The position numbers and the translations under genes are program-made. Under the pieces are notes generated by a model, which did not search any database, was not told the DNA's origin, and worked only from the letters and a program-made list of their open reading frames with translations. Shown one piece after another: positions 17,352 to 26,003 of a stretch of 64,000 bases of DNA. Origin of the DNA: Shimia biformata (GTDB taxonomy: Bacteria > Pseudomonadota > Alphaproteobacteria > Rhodobacterales > Rhodobacteraceae). Position 1 is the first letter of the stretch; the number at the start of each line of letters is the position of its first letter. The DNA is taken from the NCBI RefSeq assembly GCF_016888515.1, contig NZ_JAFEJK010000001.1:2768677-2832676 (forward strand). Direction: 5' to 3'.

Positions 17352-17918
17352 TCACAAGACCCCGACGCGGCTGCCTTTCATAGCGGATTTGGACAGAATA
17401 CCAAAGGCGTAGTCCGCAACCGACCGGAAGCAGACCAGCTCAAAGCTGCCGTCTTCATTGCGCCAGAACGCCGCCGGGATCTGCGCCAGCCGGGTTCGGC
17501 GGAAGCTGCCGGGCGGGAAGGCCGCGTCGGACAGGTCGACCGGGGCAAGCTTGGCCAGCACTTCGGCGGCATGATCGCCCGCGATGCGGAACACCGCGCG
17601 CGCGTCTGACACGTTCACCGCCAGCGCGTGTTCGCCCTTCAGCGCGTCGTTCAGGGCGACCACGATGTCTCCCGCCAAATCATGCGCGACCACCAGAAGC
17701 AACTCGTCCGGCGACATCCACGCCACCAGCCCCTTGTCGCCACGCGACACTTGCCCGGATTGCGGCATCCCCGCCCCGACCGCTGCCTTGACCGCCTTGG
17801 CCAGCACCTTTGACGACAGGTCGCCGCGCAGTGTGACCATGCCCCGCAGCCCGGTTTCCTCGACAGTGGCGAAGCCGTCGAAACGGGCACCGGGAAGGGC
17901 GCTTTTCAGATCAGACAT
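17352..17918 (-). CDS. soxG: Sarcosine oxidase gamma subunit
   Basis: 188-aa gamma subunit of heterotetrameric sarcosine oxidase, which oxidises sarcosine to glycine and transfers the methyl carbon to tetrahydrofolate in the cytosol. Start at the ATG at 17918, which overlaps the soxA stop by 8 bp; the frame is open a further 18 codons inside soxA but that is the usual coding shadow. Contains GVSDARAVFRI-like (NVSDARAVFRIAGDHAAEVLAKL) and the late FELVCFRSVADY typical of SoxG, distantly related to the glycine-cleavage T-protein fold. Last gene of soxB-X-soxD-soxA-soxG. Confidence 0.93.
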   Translation of the reverse strand: MSDLKSALPGARFDGFATVEETGLRGMVTLRGDLSSKVLAKAVKAAVGAGMPQSGQVSRGDKGLVAWMSPDELLLVVAHDLAGDIVVALNDALKGEHALAVNVSDARAVFRIAGDHAAEVLAKLAPVDLSDAAFPPGSFRRTRLAQIPAAFWRNEDGSFELVCFRSVADYAFGILSKSAMKGSRVGVL

Positions 17919-20900
17919 TCTGTTTCTCCCCGTCCTTGTCATAGAACACCGGATCGACGATCCGCGCCGCAACCGTGCTGCCGTCGACCTTGTTGAACTC
18001 GATCACCTCGCCCATCCGGTCGGGGCCATAAAGGACCAGCCCCATGGCGATGCCCTTTTCCAGCGTCGGCGAATAATAGGTTGAGGTCACGCGGCCTTGG
18101 GTATTGCGCTGTCCATTGGCGTTGGTGCCCTCGGCAATCGCATATGAGCCATCGGGAATGACCGAGCCATCCAGCGTCTCAAGCCCGACCAGTTTCCAGC
18201 GGCTCGGGTCCGTCATATGCGGGCGTTCCTGTGCGCGTTTGCCAAGGAAGTCCTCTTTCTTCTTGGAAATCGCCCAGTTCAGCCCCAGATCCTGCGGGAT
18301 CACCGTGCCGTCGGTTTCATCCCCGATCATGATGAACCCCTTCTCGGCCCGCATCACGTGCAGCGCCTCGGTGCCATAGGGCATCATGCCAAACTCTTCC
18401 CCCGCAACCAGAAGCGCATCCCAGAAGGCGCGGCCCTGGCTGGCCGGGACAGCGATTTCATAGCTGAGTTCACCCGAGAACGAGATGCGATAGGCGCGGC
18501 AGTCGAACCCGCCAAGCTGTCCGTCCTTCCACTCCATAAAGGCCAGCGCATCCTTCGACACATCCATGCCACCCAGTTTTTCCAGCACCTTGCGGGCGTT
18601 GGGACCGACCACGGCGATCTGGGCGAACTGCTCGGTTACATTGGCGGTAAAGACCTTCCAGTCCCACCATTCGCATTGCAGCCAGTCTTCCATCCAGCCG
18701 TGGATCCGCTCGGCCCCGCCGGTGGTGGTGTGGCACAGGAACGTGTCCTCATCGATCCGGGCCACCACGCCGTCATCGATCAGGAAGCCGTTTTCGTTGC
18801 ACATCAGCCCATAACGGCATTTGCCGGGTTTCAGCGTCGACATCATATTGGTGTAAAGCATGTCGAGGAACCGCCCCGCATCCGGGCCCTTGACGATGAT
18901 CTTGCCAAGCGTTGACGCGTCCAGCAGGCCGACCGACTTGCGGGTCTGGTTGATCTCGCGGTTCACGGCATCGCTGTGGGTCTCGCCCTGACGCGGGAAG
19001 CAATAGGGCCGCCGCCAGTGGCCGACAGGCTCAAAGAACGCCCCCTGCGCCTCGTGCCAGTCATGGATCGGCGTCTTGCGCAGCGGCTGGAACGTGTCCG
19101 CCCGCGCCTCACCCGCGATCGCGCCAAAGCTGATCGGGGTATAAGGCGGGCGGAAGGTGGTGGTTCCGGTGGCCGGAATAGGCTGGTTCAGCGCATCAGA
19201 AAGCACCGCCAGACCATTGATATTACTCAGCTTCCCCTGATCCGTCGCCATGCCCAGCGTGGTATAGCGCTTGGTGTGTTCGACGCTTTCATAGCCCTCC
19301 TGCGCGGCCAGCCGCACGTCCGAGACCTTGACATCATTCTGGTAATCCAGCCACGCCTTCATGCGCAGTTTCGGCCCCGCGCCCTGCGGCATCAGCCACA
19401 CGGGTTCCATCGCCGCCTCGGGTTGCGGCGCGACCTTGGGTGCGGCCGCCTTGCCCGACTTCAGGCCCAGCGCCTTGGCCGCCGCCAGCCCCGCCGCATG
19501 CGCGTCACCCATGACCTCGGCCAGATCCATCGGACCGTTTGCCGATCCCGCCGGGATCACGAAACCCTTGCCGTCGTGACTGGTTGGCGGGCGGTTCGGG
19601 TCGGGGCGGAAATGGGCCTGATCCTCGTCCCAGAACAGCTTGCCGCCGCAATGGGACCACAGATGCACCACCGGCGACCAGCCACCCGACATGGCAACTG
19701 CGTCACAGGCGATCTCTTCCAGAACAGCGCCCTCGCCCGCCTGCGCACAGACCGCGACCCCGGTCACGCGCTTGCCGCCCTTGACCTTGGCGATGCCCTT
19801 GCCGGTCTCAACCCGGATGCCCAAGCCCTTGGCCTCATCCGCCAGCGCCCCGCCGCCCGAGGCACGGGCATCCAAAATCACCGGAACCTCAAGCCCCGCC
19901 TTTTTCAGCGAGATCGCGGTGCGATAAGCGTCGTCATTGTTGGTCACGACCACGGTGCGATCACCGGGCGAGACACCATAGCCATCGACATAATCCCGGA
20001 CCGCGCTGGCCAGCATCACGCCGGGGATGTCATTGCCCGCAAAGGACAGAGGCCGTTCGATGGCGCCTGTCGCGGTAACGATCTGCTGCGTGCGAATGCG
20101 CCACAGCCGGTGGCGCGGGCCTTCCGCCATCGGGTCATGATCGCGGACCCGCTCGTAGCCCAGCACATAGCCGTGGTCATAGACCCCTGCCCCCATCATC
20201 CGCAGGCGGACGGTGACATTGGGCATCGCATCCAGCGTCTCACCCGCATCGGCAACCCATGCGTCCACCGGTTTGCCATCAACCTCGCCGCCGTCGATCA
20301 CCGCGCGTCCACCCAAATGGGCGGTCTGCTCCATCAGCAGAACCTTGGCCCCCGCCGATCCCGCCGCCAGCGCCGCCTGCAATCCGGCAACACCGCCGCC
20401 GACGATCACCACGTCATAGAAGGCATAGAAATGCTCGTATGTGTCGGCATCGCGGTCCTTGGGCACCTGCCCCAGACCCGCCGACTGCCGCACGATCGGT
20501 TCAAACACATGTTTCCACGCCGCGCGCGGCGCCATGAAGGTCTTGTAATAAAACCCCGCCGGGAAGAACCGCGCCATCGCGTTATTCGCCACGCCGATAT
20601 CGAACTCCAGCGACGGCCAGTGGTTCTGGCTGGTGGCTGTGAGCCCGTCGAAAAGCTCGGTCGTGGTGGCGCGCTGGTTCGGCTCGAACGTGCCGCCGGT
20701 GCCCAGATTGACCAGCGCGTTCGGTTCCTCGGCACCAGAAGCCACCACCCCGCGCGGGCGGTGATACTTGAACGACCGCCCCATCAGCATCTGGTCATTG
20801 GCCAGAAGCGCCGAGGCCAGCGTATCGCCCTCATAGCCGGTGAACTGCTTGCCGTTGAAGGTGAACCGCCGCTGGTCGGAGCGGTTGAGGTATTTGCCGC

Positions 20901-20922
20901 CGGTTGAAAGACGCGTGCTCAT
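17911..20922 (-). CDS. soxA: Sarcosine oxidase alpha subunit
   Basis: 1003-aa large subunit. It has the N-terminal ferredoxin-like region (FTFNGKQFTGYEGDTLASALL), an FAD/NAD Rossmann domain beginning YDVVIVGGGVAGLQAAL at about residue 169, and a C-terminal aminomethyltransferase-like half with the folate-binding pattern (EKGFIMIGDETDGTVIPQDLG). Length agrees with the family. The ATG at 20922 overlaps the soxD stop (ATGA) and is preceded by GGAGGAA; an ATG five codons upstream is possible. Translationally coupled to soxD and soxG. The long antisense open frame over this gene is a GC artefact. Confidence 0.96.
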   Translation of the reverse strand: MSTRLSTGGKYLNRSDQRRFTFNGKQFTGYEGDTLASALLANDQMLMGRSFKYHRPRGVVASGAEEPNALVNLGTGGTFEPNQRATTTELFDGLTATSQNHWPSLEFDIGVANNAMARFFPAGFYYKTFMAPRAAWKHVFEPIVRQSAGLGQVPKDRDADTYEHFYAFYDVVIVGGGVAGLQAALAAGSAGAKVLLMEQTAHLGGRAVIDGGEVDGKPVDAWVADAGETLDAMPNVTVRLRMMGAGVYDHGYVLGYERVRDHDPMAEGPRHRLWRIRTQQIVTATGAIERPLSFAGNDIPGVMLASAVRDYVDGYGVSPGDRTVVVTNNDDAYRTAISLKKAGLEVPVILDARASGGGALADEAKGLGIRVETGKGIAKVKGGKRVTGVAVCAQAGEGAVLEEIACDAVAMSGGWSPVVHLWSHCGGKLFWDEDQAHFRPDPNRPPTSHDGKGFVIPAGSANGPMDLAEVMGDAHAAGLAAAKALGLKSGKAAAPKVAPQPEAAMEPVWLMPQGAGPKLRMKAWLDYQNDVKVSDVRLAAQEGYESVEHTKRYTTLGMATDQGKLSNINGLAVLSDALNQPIPATGTTTFRPPYTPISFGAIAGEARADTFQPLRKTPIHDWHEAQGAFFEPVGHWRRPYCFPRQGETHSDAVNREINQTRKSVGLLDASTLGKIIVKGPDAGRFLDMLYTNMMSTLKPGKCRYGLMCNENGFLIDDGVVARIDEDTFLCHTTTGGAERIHGWMEDWLQCEWWDWKVFTANVTEQFAQIAVVGPNARKVLEKLGGMDVSKDALAFMEWKDGQLGGFDCRAYRISFSGELSYEIAVPASQGRAFWDALLVAGEEFGMMPYGTEALHVMRAEKGFIMIGDETDGTVIPQDLGLNWAISKKKEDFLGKRAQERPHMTDPSRWKLVGLETLDGSVIPDGSYAIAEGTNANGQRNTQGRVTSTYYSPTLEKGIAMGLVLYGPDRMGEVIEFNKVDGSTVAARIVDPVFYDKDGEKQNV

Positions 20923-21248
20923 TTGAAGTTCCTCCACGTCCAGCCGGGATATGTCTCGGAAATCCGGTCCTTGATGTCCTGCGGCGGTTCAAGGGTTTGC
21001 GCCGGATAGGTGCCAAAGACCTTCAATGTCATGGTGCAGCGCGCGGCATGGAAGAACTTGCCGCAGCCATGGCTGTGCCGCCAGCGTTCGAAATGCACGC
21101 CCTTGGGGTTCTCGCGCATGAACAGATAGCTCTCGAAATCGGCATCATCCGAACCGGGACCAAAGCGCTTGAGATGCGCCTCGCCTTCAGCATGAAGCTC
21201 CGTTTCCTCGGCCCAGACGCCGCAATAGGGGCATTGAAGGGTTAGCAT
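20919..21248 (-). CDS. soxD: Sarcosine oxidase delta subunit
   Basis: 109-aa zinc-binding delta subunit. It starts MLTLQCPYCGVWAEETEL with the CPYCG knuckle and continues with the invariant YLFMRENPKG and ERWRHSHGCGKFFHAARCTMT, giving the remaining His/Cys ligands. The ATG overlaps the stop of the small upstream gene X by 7 bp and its own stop overlaps soxA by 4 bp, so the entire operon is translationally coupled. Confidence 0.96.
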   Translation of the reverse strand: MLTLQCPYCGVWAEETELHAEGEAHLKRFGPGSDDADFESYLFMRENPKGVHFERWRHSHGCGKFFHAARCTMTLKVFGTYPAQTLEPPQDIKDRISETYPGWTWRNFK

Positions 21249-21601
21249 TGTGCCCAGCCTTTCCCATTAAGCCAGCAATGCAAAAGATCGCCGTAACCAG
21301 TTTGAATTGTACCCAAAACAACTAAAAAGATCTCAGCAGCGGCCAGCTCTCTCGCGTGAAATCTAAGGTATCGCGTTGGAACCTGACTCGAGCTTTCTAC
21401 GCCAGCCCGCTTTTCAATTTCAGTTAAAAGTGCCTTGGCAGAAAGGCCGAGCAAAACAATTCCAACGGCAATAGCGATTGTGCCGAATCGTTGAAAAGCT
21501 TGCGGCGTTGAGTTGTGCACTAAGAAAGCGCTTACCGCTCCATAGAGCCAAATGGGTGAAGAAACCAAAAAATGGAGTCCGATGTCCTTAACTGATTTCA
21601 T
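21242..21601 (-). CDS. Small membrane protein of unknown function inserted between soxB and soxD
   Basis: 119 aa starting MKSVKDIGLHFLVSSPIWLY. Three hydrophobic segments are visible at about residues 11-28, 40-58 and 88-104, with a polar stretch EIEKRAGVESSSQVPTRYLRFHARE between the second and third. No family recognised. The ATG overlaps the soxB stop by one base (TGATG) and the TAA overlaps the soxD start by 7 bp, so it is embedded in the operon without spacer. GC over 21301-21600 is about 46% by hand count, far below the flanking sox genes, suggesting recent acquisition. It is a real gene judging by coupling on both sides and membrane character; a role with sarcosine oxidase is speculative. 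Confidence 0.75.
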   Translation of the reverse strand: MKSVKDIGLHFLVSSPIWLYGAVSAFLVHNSTPQAFQRFGTIAIAVGIVLLGLSAKALLTEIEKRAGVESSSQVPTRYLRFHARELAAAEIFLVVLGTIQTGYGDLLHCWLNGKGWAQC

Positions 21602-22848
21602 CAATGCGCCACCCCCGCTGCCACGCTTTCGTCGATGAAGCGGCCTTCGATGAACCGTTCCATCCCGAACTCCGCCGCCAGTGGCCCCGGTTCGCCCTTG
21701 GCGATCAGTTCCGCCGTGGCCCAACCGCCGCCGGGGATGGCCTTGAACCCGCCGGTGCCCCAGCCCGCGTTGATGAAGCAATTGCCCAGGGGCGTCTTGC
21801 CGATCACGGGAGAACGGTCGCCGGTGACATCCACGATCCCCCCCCATTGGCGCAACATCTTCAGGCGCGAGATGATCGGGAAAGTCTCGACCAGCGCCCT
21901 GACCGTTTCCTCGATGTGATGGAAAGACCCGCGCTGGGTATAGTTGTTGAACCCGTCGGTACCGCCGCCGATCACCATCTCGCCCTTGTCGGACTGGGAC
22001 ATATAGCCATGTACGGTGTTCGCCATCACCACGACATCCATGCAGGGTTTGATCGGCTCTGATACCAGCGCCTGCAACGCCACCGATTCCATCGGCAGCC
22101 GGAACCCGGCCATATTCGCCAGCGCGCCAGAGTTGCCAGCGACCACAAGCCCCAGCTTGTCGCAGTCAATCGGCCCTTTGGTGGTGTCGACGCCGACAAC
22201 CTTGCCACCTGAGGACCGCACGCCAACCACTTCACATTTCTGGATAATATCCATGCCCATGTCGCTGCACGCCCGCGCATAGCCCCAGGCCACCGCGTCA
22301 TGCCGCCCGGTGCCGCCGCGTTCCTGCCAAAGCGCCCCCAGAACTGGGTAACGCGGCCCGTCGATGCAGATGATGGGGCACAGCTCTTTGACCCGCTCTG
22401 GCCCGATGAACTCGGTCTTTACACCCTGCAGCGCGTTGGCATGGGCTGTGCGCTGATAGCCGCGCACCTCATGCTCGGTCTGGGCCAGCATCATCACCCC
22501 GCGTGGGGAAAACATGACGTTATAGTTCAGATCCTGCGACATGGTCTCGTACAGCGACCGCGCCTTTTCATAGATCGCGGCGGACGAGTCCTGCAGATAG
22601 TTCGACCGGATGATCGTCGTGTTGCGCCCGGTATTGCCGCCGCCCAGCCAGCCCTTTTCGATGATCGCGACATTGGTGATGCCGAAATTCTTGCCAAGAT
22701 AAAACGCAGTCGCCAGCCCATGCCCCCCGGCCCCGACGATAATGACGTCGTATTTCTTCTTCGGCTCGGGTGACGCCCATGCACGTTCCCAGCCCGTATG
22801 GTATCGGGCGGCTTCGCGGGCGATGGCAAAAGCTGAATATCGGCGCAT
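21601..22848 (-). CDS. soxB: Sarcosine oxidase beta subunit
   Basis: 415-aa flavoprotein carrying the sarcosine-oxidising site. Dinucleotide-binding motif VIIVGAGGHGLATA with GAGGHG at residues 39-44, followed by IIEKGWLGGGNTGRNTTIIRSNYL, a hallmark of heterotetrameric SoxB, and the C-terminal GTGGFKAIPGGG. The ATG at 22848 was chosen because the protein then begins MRRYSAFAIAREA as in homologues; 16 further upstream codons lack sense. First gene of the operon, divergent from ccmI across 195 bp. Confidence 0.95.
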   Translation of the reverse strand: MRRYSAFAIAREAARYHTGWERAWASPEPKKKYDVIIVGAGGHGLATAFYLGKNFGITNVAIIEKGWLGGGNTGRNTTIIRSNYLQDSSAAIYEKARSLYETMSQDLNYNVMFSPRGVMMLAQTEHEVRGYQRTAHANALQGVKTEFIGPERVKELCPIICIDGPRYPVLGALWQERGGTGRHDAVAWGYARACSDMGMDIIQKCEVVGVRSSGGKVVGVDTTKGPIDCDKLGLVVAGNSGALANMAGFRLPMESVALQALVSEPIKPCMDVVVMANTVHGYMSQSDKGEMVIGGGTDGFNNYTQRGSFHHIEETVRALVETFPIISRLKMLRQWGGIVDVTGDRSPVIGKTPLGNCFINAGWGTGGFKAIPGGGWATAELIAKGEPGPLAAEFGMERFIEGRFIDESVAAGVAH

Positions 22849-23043
22849 GGGATATCCTTTTCGGGCAGTGATTCCGGTCGCGGGGTCCGGCACCACTTTA
22901 ATGGCGTTCCGGCGCGATGGGCGAAAGGATCAAACCGTCCAATTGCATCACGGTTGCGACATCGGGCATCGCCGCGGCGTTTTGCCCTTTTGCCCCCGCG
23001 CCATGAGGGTTACATGAAAAGGCAGGAATGAAGGAGGTCCCGA

Positions 23044-24273
23044 ATGGTGTTCTGGATCGTGGCGGCCGGGATTGTGCTGACGGCGATAGTGCTGATCACG
23101 CTGGCCCTGGTGCGCGGAGCGTCGCTGGGCGAAAATCCCGCGAAATATGACCTGCAGGTCTACAAGGACCAGCTGAAAGAAGTCGAACGCGACCTTGCCC
23201 GTGGTGTCATCGGCCAGGAAGACGCGACGCGCGTCCGCACTGAGATCTCGCGCCGGATTCTCGCCGCCGATGCCGCGCTGAAACAGGGTGACGACGCAGG
23301 TCGGGCACGCACGCCTTTTGCCTTTCTGATTGCCGGCCTCTCGGCAGTGGTCCTGGTTGCGGGTGGGTTTGGCCTCTACATGATCCTTGGTCAGCCCGGG
23401 TATCGCGACATGCCGCTGGAAGGCCGGATTGCCGACGCCAAGACCAAACACGCCACCCGCGCGGACCAGGCGACCTATGTCGCCAACCTGCCTGCAGATG
23501 GCGGCCCGGACATCGAAGTCAGCCCCGAGTTCGAAGAGCTGATGAAACAGCTTCGGGCCAAGGTCGAGGAACGCCCCGACGATCTTCAGGGCCACATGCT
23601 TCTGGCCCGGCATGAGGCTGATCTTGGCAATTTCTCAGCCGCCGCCCATGCACAGGAACAGGTCATCCGCATCAATGGCGATAACGCGACCGCCGAGGAC
23701 TATCTTCTGCACGCCAACCTGCTGATCGCCGCGGCGCAGGGCTATGTCTCGCCCGAGGCGGAAGAGGCATTGCGGGCCGCGCTGGACCGTGACCACACCT
23801 TGCCGCTTGCCCGCTATTACATGGGTCTGATGCTGTTGCAGAACGACCGGCCCGACCTCGCCTTCAATATCTGGAGCCGCCTTCTGGCCGAAGGTCCGGC
23901 GGATGCGCCCTGGATCATGCCTATCCGCGCCCGGATCGAGGACCTCGCGTGGATTGCGGGCATCGACTATACACCGCCGCCCATGCCCGGCGCGCCCGGA
24001 CCCTCCGCCGAGGACATGCAGGCCGCTGGCGAGATGTCCGCCGAGGACCGCGAAGAGATGATCCGCGGCATGGTTGCGCAACTGGCCGAGCGGCTGGCCG
24101 AGGAAGGTGGCAGCCCCGAGGAATGGGCGCGGCTGATTTCGGCCTATGGGGTGCTGGGCGAGCGCGACAAGGCAACAACCGTCTGGGAAGAGGCCAAGAC
24201 CGTCTTTGACGGCAATGCCAGCGCGATCCACACCCTGCGCGAAGCGGCCCGCGACGCCGGGGTCTCGCCTTGA
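23044..24273 (+). CDS. ccmI: Cytochrome c-type biogenesis protein CcmI
   Basis: 409-aa inner-membrane protein of the cytochrome c maturation system I; in the family it delivers apocytochrome c to the heme lyase CcmF-CcmH. Two membrane segments at about residues 4-24 and 94-114 bracket the cytosolic loop YDLQVYKDQLKEVERDLARGVI, a strongly conserved CcmI motif. The C-terminal two thirds are periplasmic TPR helices. A good ribosome site GGAGGT precedes the ATG. Its stop overlaps the TTG start of ruvX. The other ccm genes are not in the window. Confidence 0.93.
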   Translation: MVFWIVAAGIVLTAIVLITLALVRGASLGENPAKYDLQVYKDQLKEVERDLARGVIGQEDATRVRTEISRRILAADAALKQGDDAGRARTPFAFLIAGLSAVVLVAGGFGLYMILGQPGYRDMPLEGRIADAKTKHATRADQATYVANLPADGGPDIEVSPEFEELMKQLRAKVEERPDDLQGHMLLARHEADLGNFSAAAHAQEQVIRINGDNATAEDYLLHANLLIAAAQGYVSPEAEEALRAALDRDHTLPLARYYMGLMLLQNDRPDLAFNIWSRLLAEGPADAPWIMPIRARIEDLAWIAGIDYTPPPMPGAPGPSAEDMQAAGEMSAEDREEMIRGMVAQLAERLAEEGGSPEEWARLISAYGVLGERDKATTVWEEAKTVFDGNASAIHTLREAARDAGVSP

Positions 24274-24758
24274 GCCACGCGCCGATCTTCGACACGGCCG
24301 AAGAGTTTGCCGCCGCCCTGCCCCGGATGCAGGCGCTGATGGGGCTGGACCTTGGCACCAAGACCATCGGGGTCGCGGTGTCGGATTCGTTCCAGTCGGT
24401 CGCTACGCCGCTGGAAACGATCAAGCGCAAGAAATTCGGAGTCGACGCGGCGCGGCTGGTCGAGTTGATCGACCAGCGCTCAATTGGCGGGCTTGTCCTT
24501 GGCCTGCCAAGGAACATGGATGGCAGCGAAGGCTCGCGCGCCCAATCGACCCGCGCCTTTGCCCGCAACCTGTCGCAGCTGATCGCCATTCCGATCGGGT
24601 TCTGGGACGAGCGCCTGTCCACCGTCGCCGCCGAACGTGCCCTGCTTGAGGCGGATACGACCCGAAAACGTCGCGCAGAGGTTATCGACCACGTTGCCGC
24701 GTCCTATATCCTGCAGGGACTGCTGGACCGGTTGGGGCATTTGAGGAACGCGACATGA
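24270..24758 (+). CDS. ruvX: Putative Holliday junction resolvase RuvX/YqgF
   Basis: 162-aa RNase H-fold nuclease (Pfam RuvX; in E. coli YqgF also processes pre-16S rRNA). Motifs: LMGLDLGTKTIGVAVSD with catalytic Asp27, LVLGLPRNMDG, WDERLSTVAAERAL and IDHVAASYILQ. The likely start is TTG at 24270, inside the ccmI stop (TTGA), consistent with coupling; a downstream ATG would remove conserved N-terminal sequence only partly. Its stop overlaps the DUF1289 gene as ATGA. Confidence 0.92.
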   Translation: MSHAPIFDTAEEFAAALPRMQALMGLDLGTKTIGVAVSDSFQSVATPLETIKRKKFGVDAARLVELIDQRSIGGLVLGLPRNMDGSEGSRAQSTRAFARNLSQLIAIPIGFWDERLSTVAAERALLEADTTRKRRAEVIDHVAASYILQGLLDRLGHLRNAT

Positions 24759-25003
24759 GCAAGGACCAGGTGTGGAAACGCGACGAGATCGACAGCCCCT
24801 GCGTGCAGGTCTGCGTCGTGCATCCCGTTGAGCGCATCTGCACCGGCTGCTACCGCACGATCGACGAAATCACCCGCTGGTCAAAGATGACGGACGAGGA
24901 ACGCCGCGTCGTCATGGCCGCCCTGCCCAACCGCGCCCCGCAGCTGAAAAAACGGCGCGGCGGCCGGGCCTCGCGCCATCAGCAGGAAATCGGCGGAAGC
25001 TGA
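24755..25003 (+). CDS. DUF1289 domain protein
   Basis: 82-aa small cytosolic protein with four cysteines at 16, 20, 29 and 32 (SPCVQVC and CTGC) followed by YRTIDEITRWSKMTDEER, the DUF1289 signature; a metal (Fe-S or zinc) site is plausible. Basic C-terminus (KKRRGGRASRHQQ). Translationally coupled to ruvX by a 4-bp overlap. The family is widespread in proteobacteria and has no established function. Confidence 0.9.
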   Translation: MSKDQVWKRDEIDSPCVQVCVVHPVERICTGCYRTIDEITRWSKMTDEERRVVMAALPNRAPQLKKRRGGRASRHQQEIGGS

Positions 25004-25009
25004 CGCGCG

Positions 25010-25873
25010 TCAGCCAAAGGCCGTTTCGACAACCGATATCTGGTCCGTGGTGATCCGGCCCCAGGCCCCTTCCAGGCGGGCCACGATCTCGTTGTCATAA
25101 AGGACAAAGGCCGTGTCAGCATTGTCCGGGTCCTGGGTGATATCGACTGCGCCCTGCGGGGTGTTGTCGGGCACCAGGATAACCAGCTGGTCCTCAACCT
25201 CGTTGAAATCGGTGATATAGGGCGACGTCGTGCCCTCGGCCCAGATTCCGGTCAGGAAGGTATCAGCACCCTCGCCCCCTTCCGCCGTGTCACCGCTGCC
25301 CATCGCAAGCAGGTCATCGCCAGCCCCGCCAACCAGCGAGTCAGGGTCCAGAAGATCGTCGGCATTTGGCAGGTTGTCGCCGGAGTCATCGACATAGCCT
25401 TCCAGAAAGTCATTGCCATTGCCGCCCTTGATCAGGTCCGCGCCAAGGTCTCCAAACAGATAGTCGTCACCGCCGCGCCCCAGCAGCGTGTCATCACCGG
25501 CGCCGCCCAGAAGATCATCATTGCCGCCGCCGCCATCCAGCGTGTCATTGCCCTCTTCACCAAACAGAATGTCCGCCCCGCCGCCGCCAAGCAACAGATC
25601 CGTCCCCTGCCCCGCGATCAGAACATCCGATCCCGCGCCGCCATCCAATGTGTCGTCGCCATTGCCGGCATCCAGAATGTCGTCCCCTTCAAGCCCGACA
25701 AGAAGGTCCGGCCCCATGCGGCCAACCAGTGTGTCATTGCCTGCGCCCCCTTCAAGGTAATCGTCATCCTCGGTTCCCGACGCGGCAATACCATCTGGGT
25801 CATCCGAGCCGGAAACCAGGCTCAGCCCGCCAAACAGCAGGCCGAAACCCAAAAGAAAAAACAGCTCGATCAT
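25010..25873 (-). CDS. RTX-type calcium-binding repeat protein
   Basis: 287 aa. A short N-terminal hydrophobic segment (MIELFFLLGFGLLFGGLSLV) is followed by about ten to twelve nonapeptide-like repeats of the type GGxGxDxLxG (GGAGNDTLVG, GGAGSDVLIA, GGGGADILFG, GGNGNDFLEG), which form calcium-binding parallel beta-rolls. The C-terminal 90 residues (TDFNEVEDQLVILVPD) resemble the end domain of roseobacter haemolysin-type proteins. Convergent with DUF1289 with a 6-bp gap. No type I secretion genes are adjacent; the N-terminal helix suggests membrane anchoring or Sec export rather than C-terminal signal export. Ligand unknown. Confidence 0.85.
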   Translation of the reverse strand: MIELFFLLGFGLLFGGLSLVSGSDDPDGIAASGTEDDDYLEGGAGNDTLVGRMGPDLLVGLEGDDILDAGNGDDTLDGGAGSDVLIAGQGTDLLLGGGGADILFGEEGNDTLDGGGGNDDLLGGAGDDTLLGRGGDDYLFGDLGADLIKGGNGNDFLEGYVDDSGDNLPNADDLLDPDSLVGGAGDDLLAMGSGDTAEGGEGADTFLTGIWAEGTTSPYITDFNEVEDQLVILVPDNTPQGAVDITQDPDNADTAFVLYDNEIVARLEGAWGRITTDQISVVETAFG

Positions 25874-26003
25874 AGCAACATCCCGGCAGATTCCCGGCCG
25901 AACATTGCCTTATTTTAGCCTTATTTCAAGAACTTGTTGTAATTCATGGCAATACGGGGACAGTCCCGCTTCACCGCTCCGATTGTTGCGCACTGGATGC
26001 CAA

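Noticed and set aside
18976..20907. 643-codon open frame antisense to soxA
   Set aside because: soxA is a full-length recognised enzyme; the antisense translation is low-complexity Arg/His-rich sequence without ribosome site.
17352..22848. Reading the sox genes as the thiosulfate-oxidising Sox system
   Set aside because: The subunits contain FAD, folate and sarcosine oxidase motifs; gene symbols coincide but the proteins are sarcosine oxidase, not SoxXYZABCD of sulfur oxidation.
25488..25760. Repeat-rich region mistaken for a CRISPR or DNA repeat array
   Set aside because: The periodicity of about 27 bp corresponds to nine-residue RTX repeats in the protein on the minus strand; units vary and there are no spacers.
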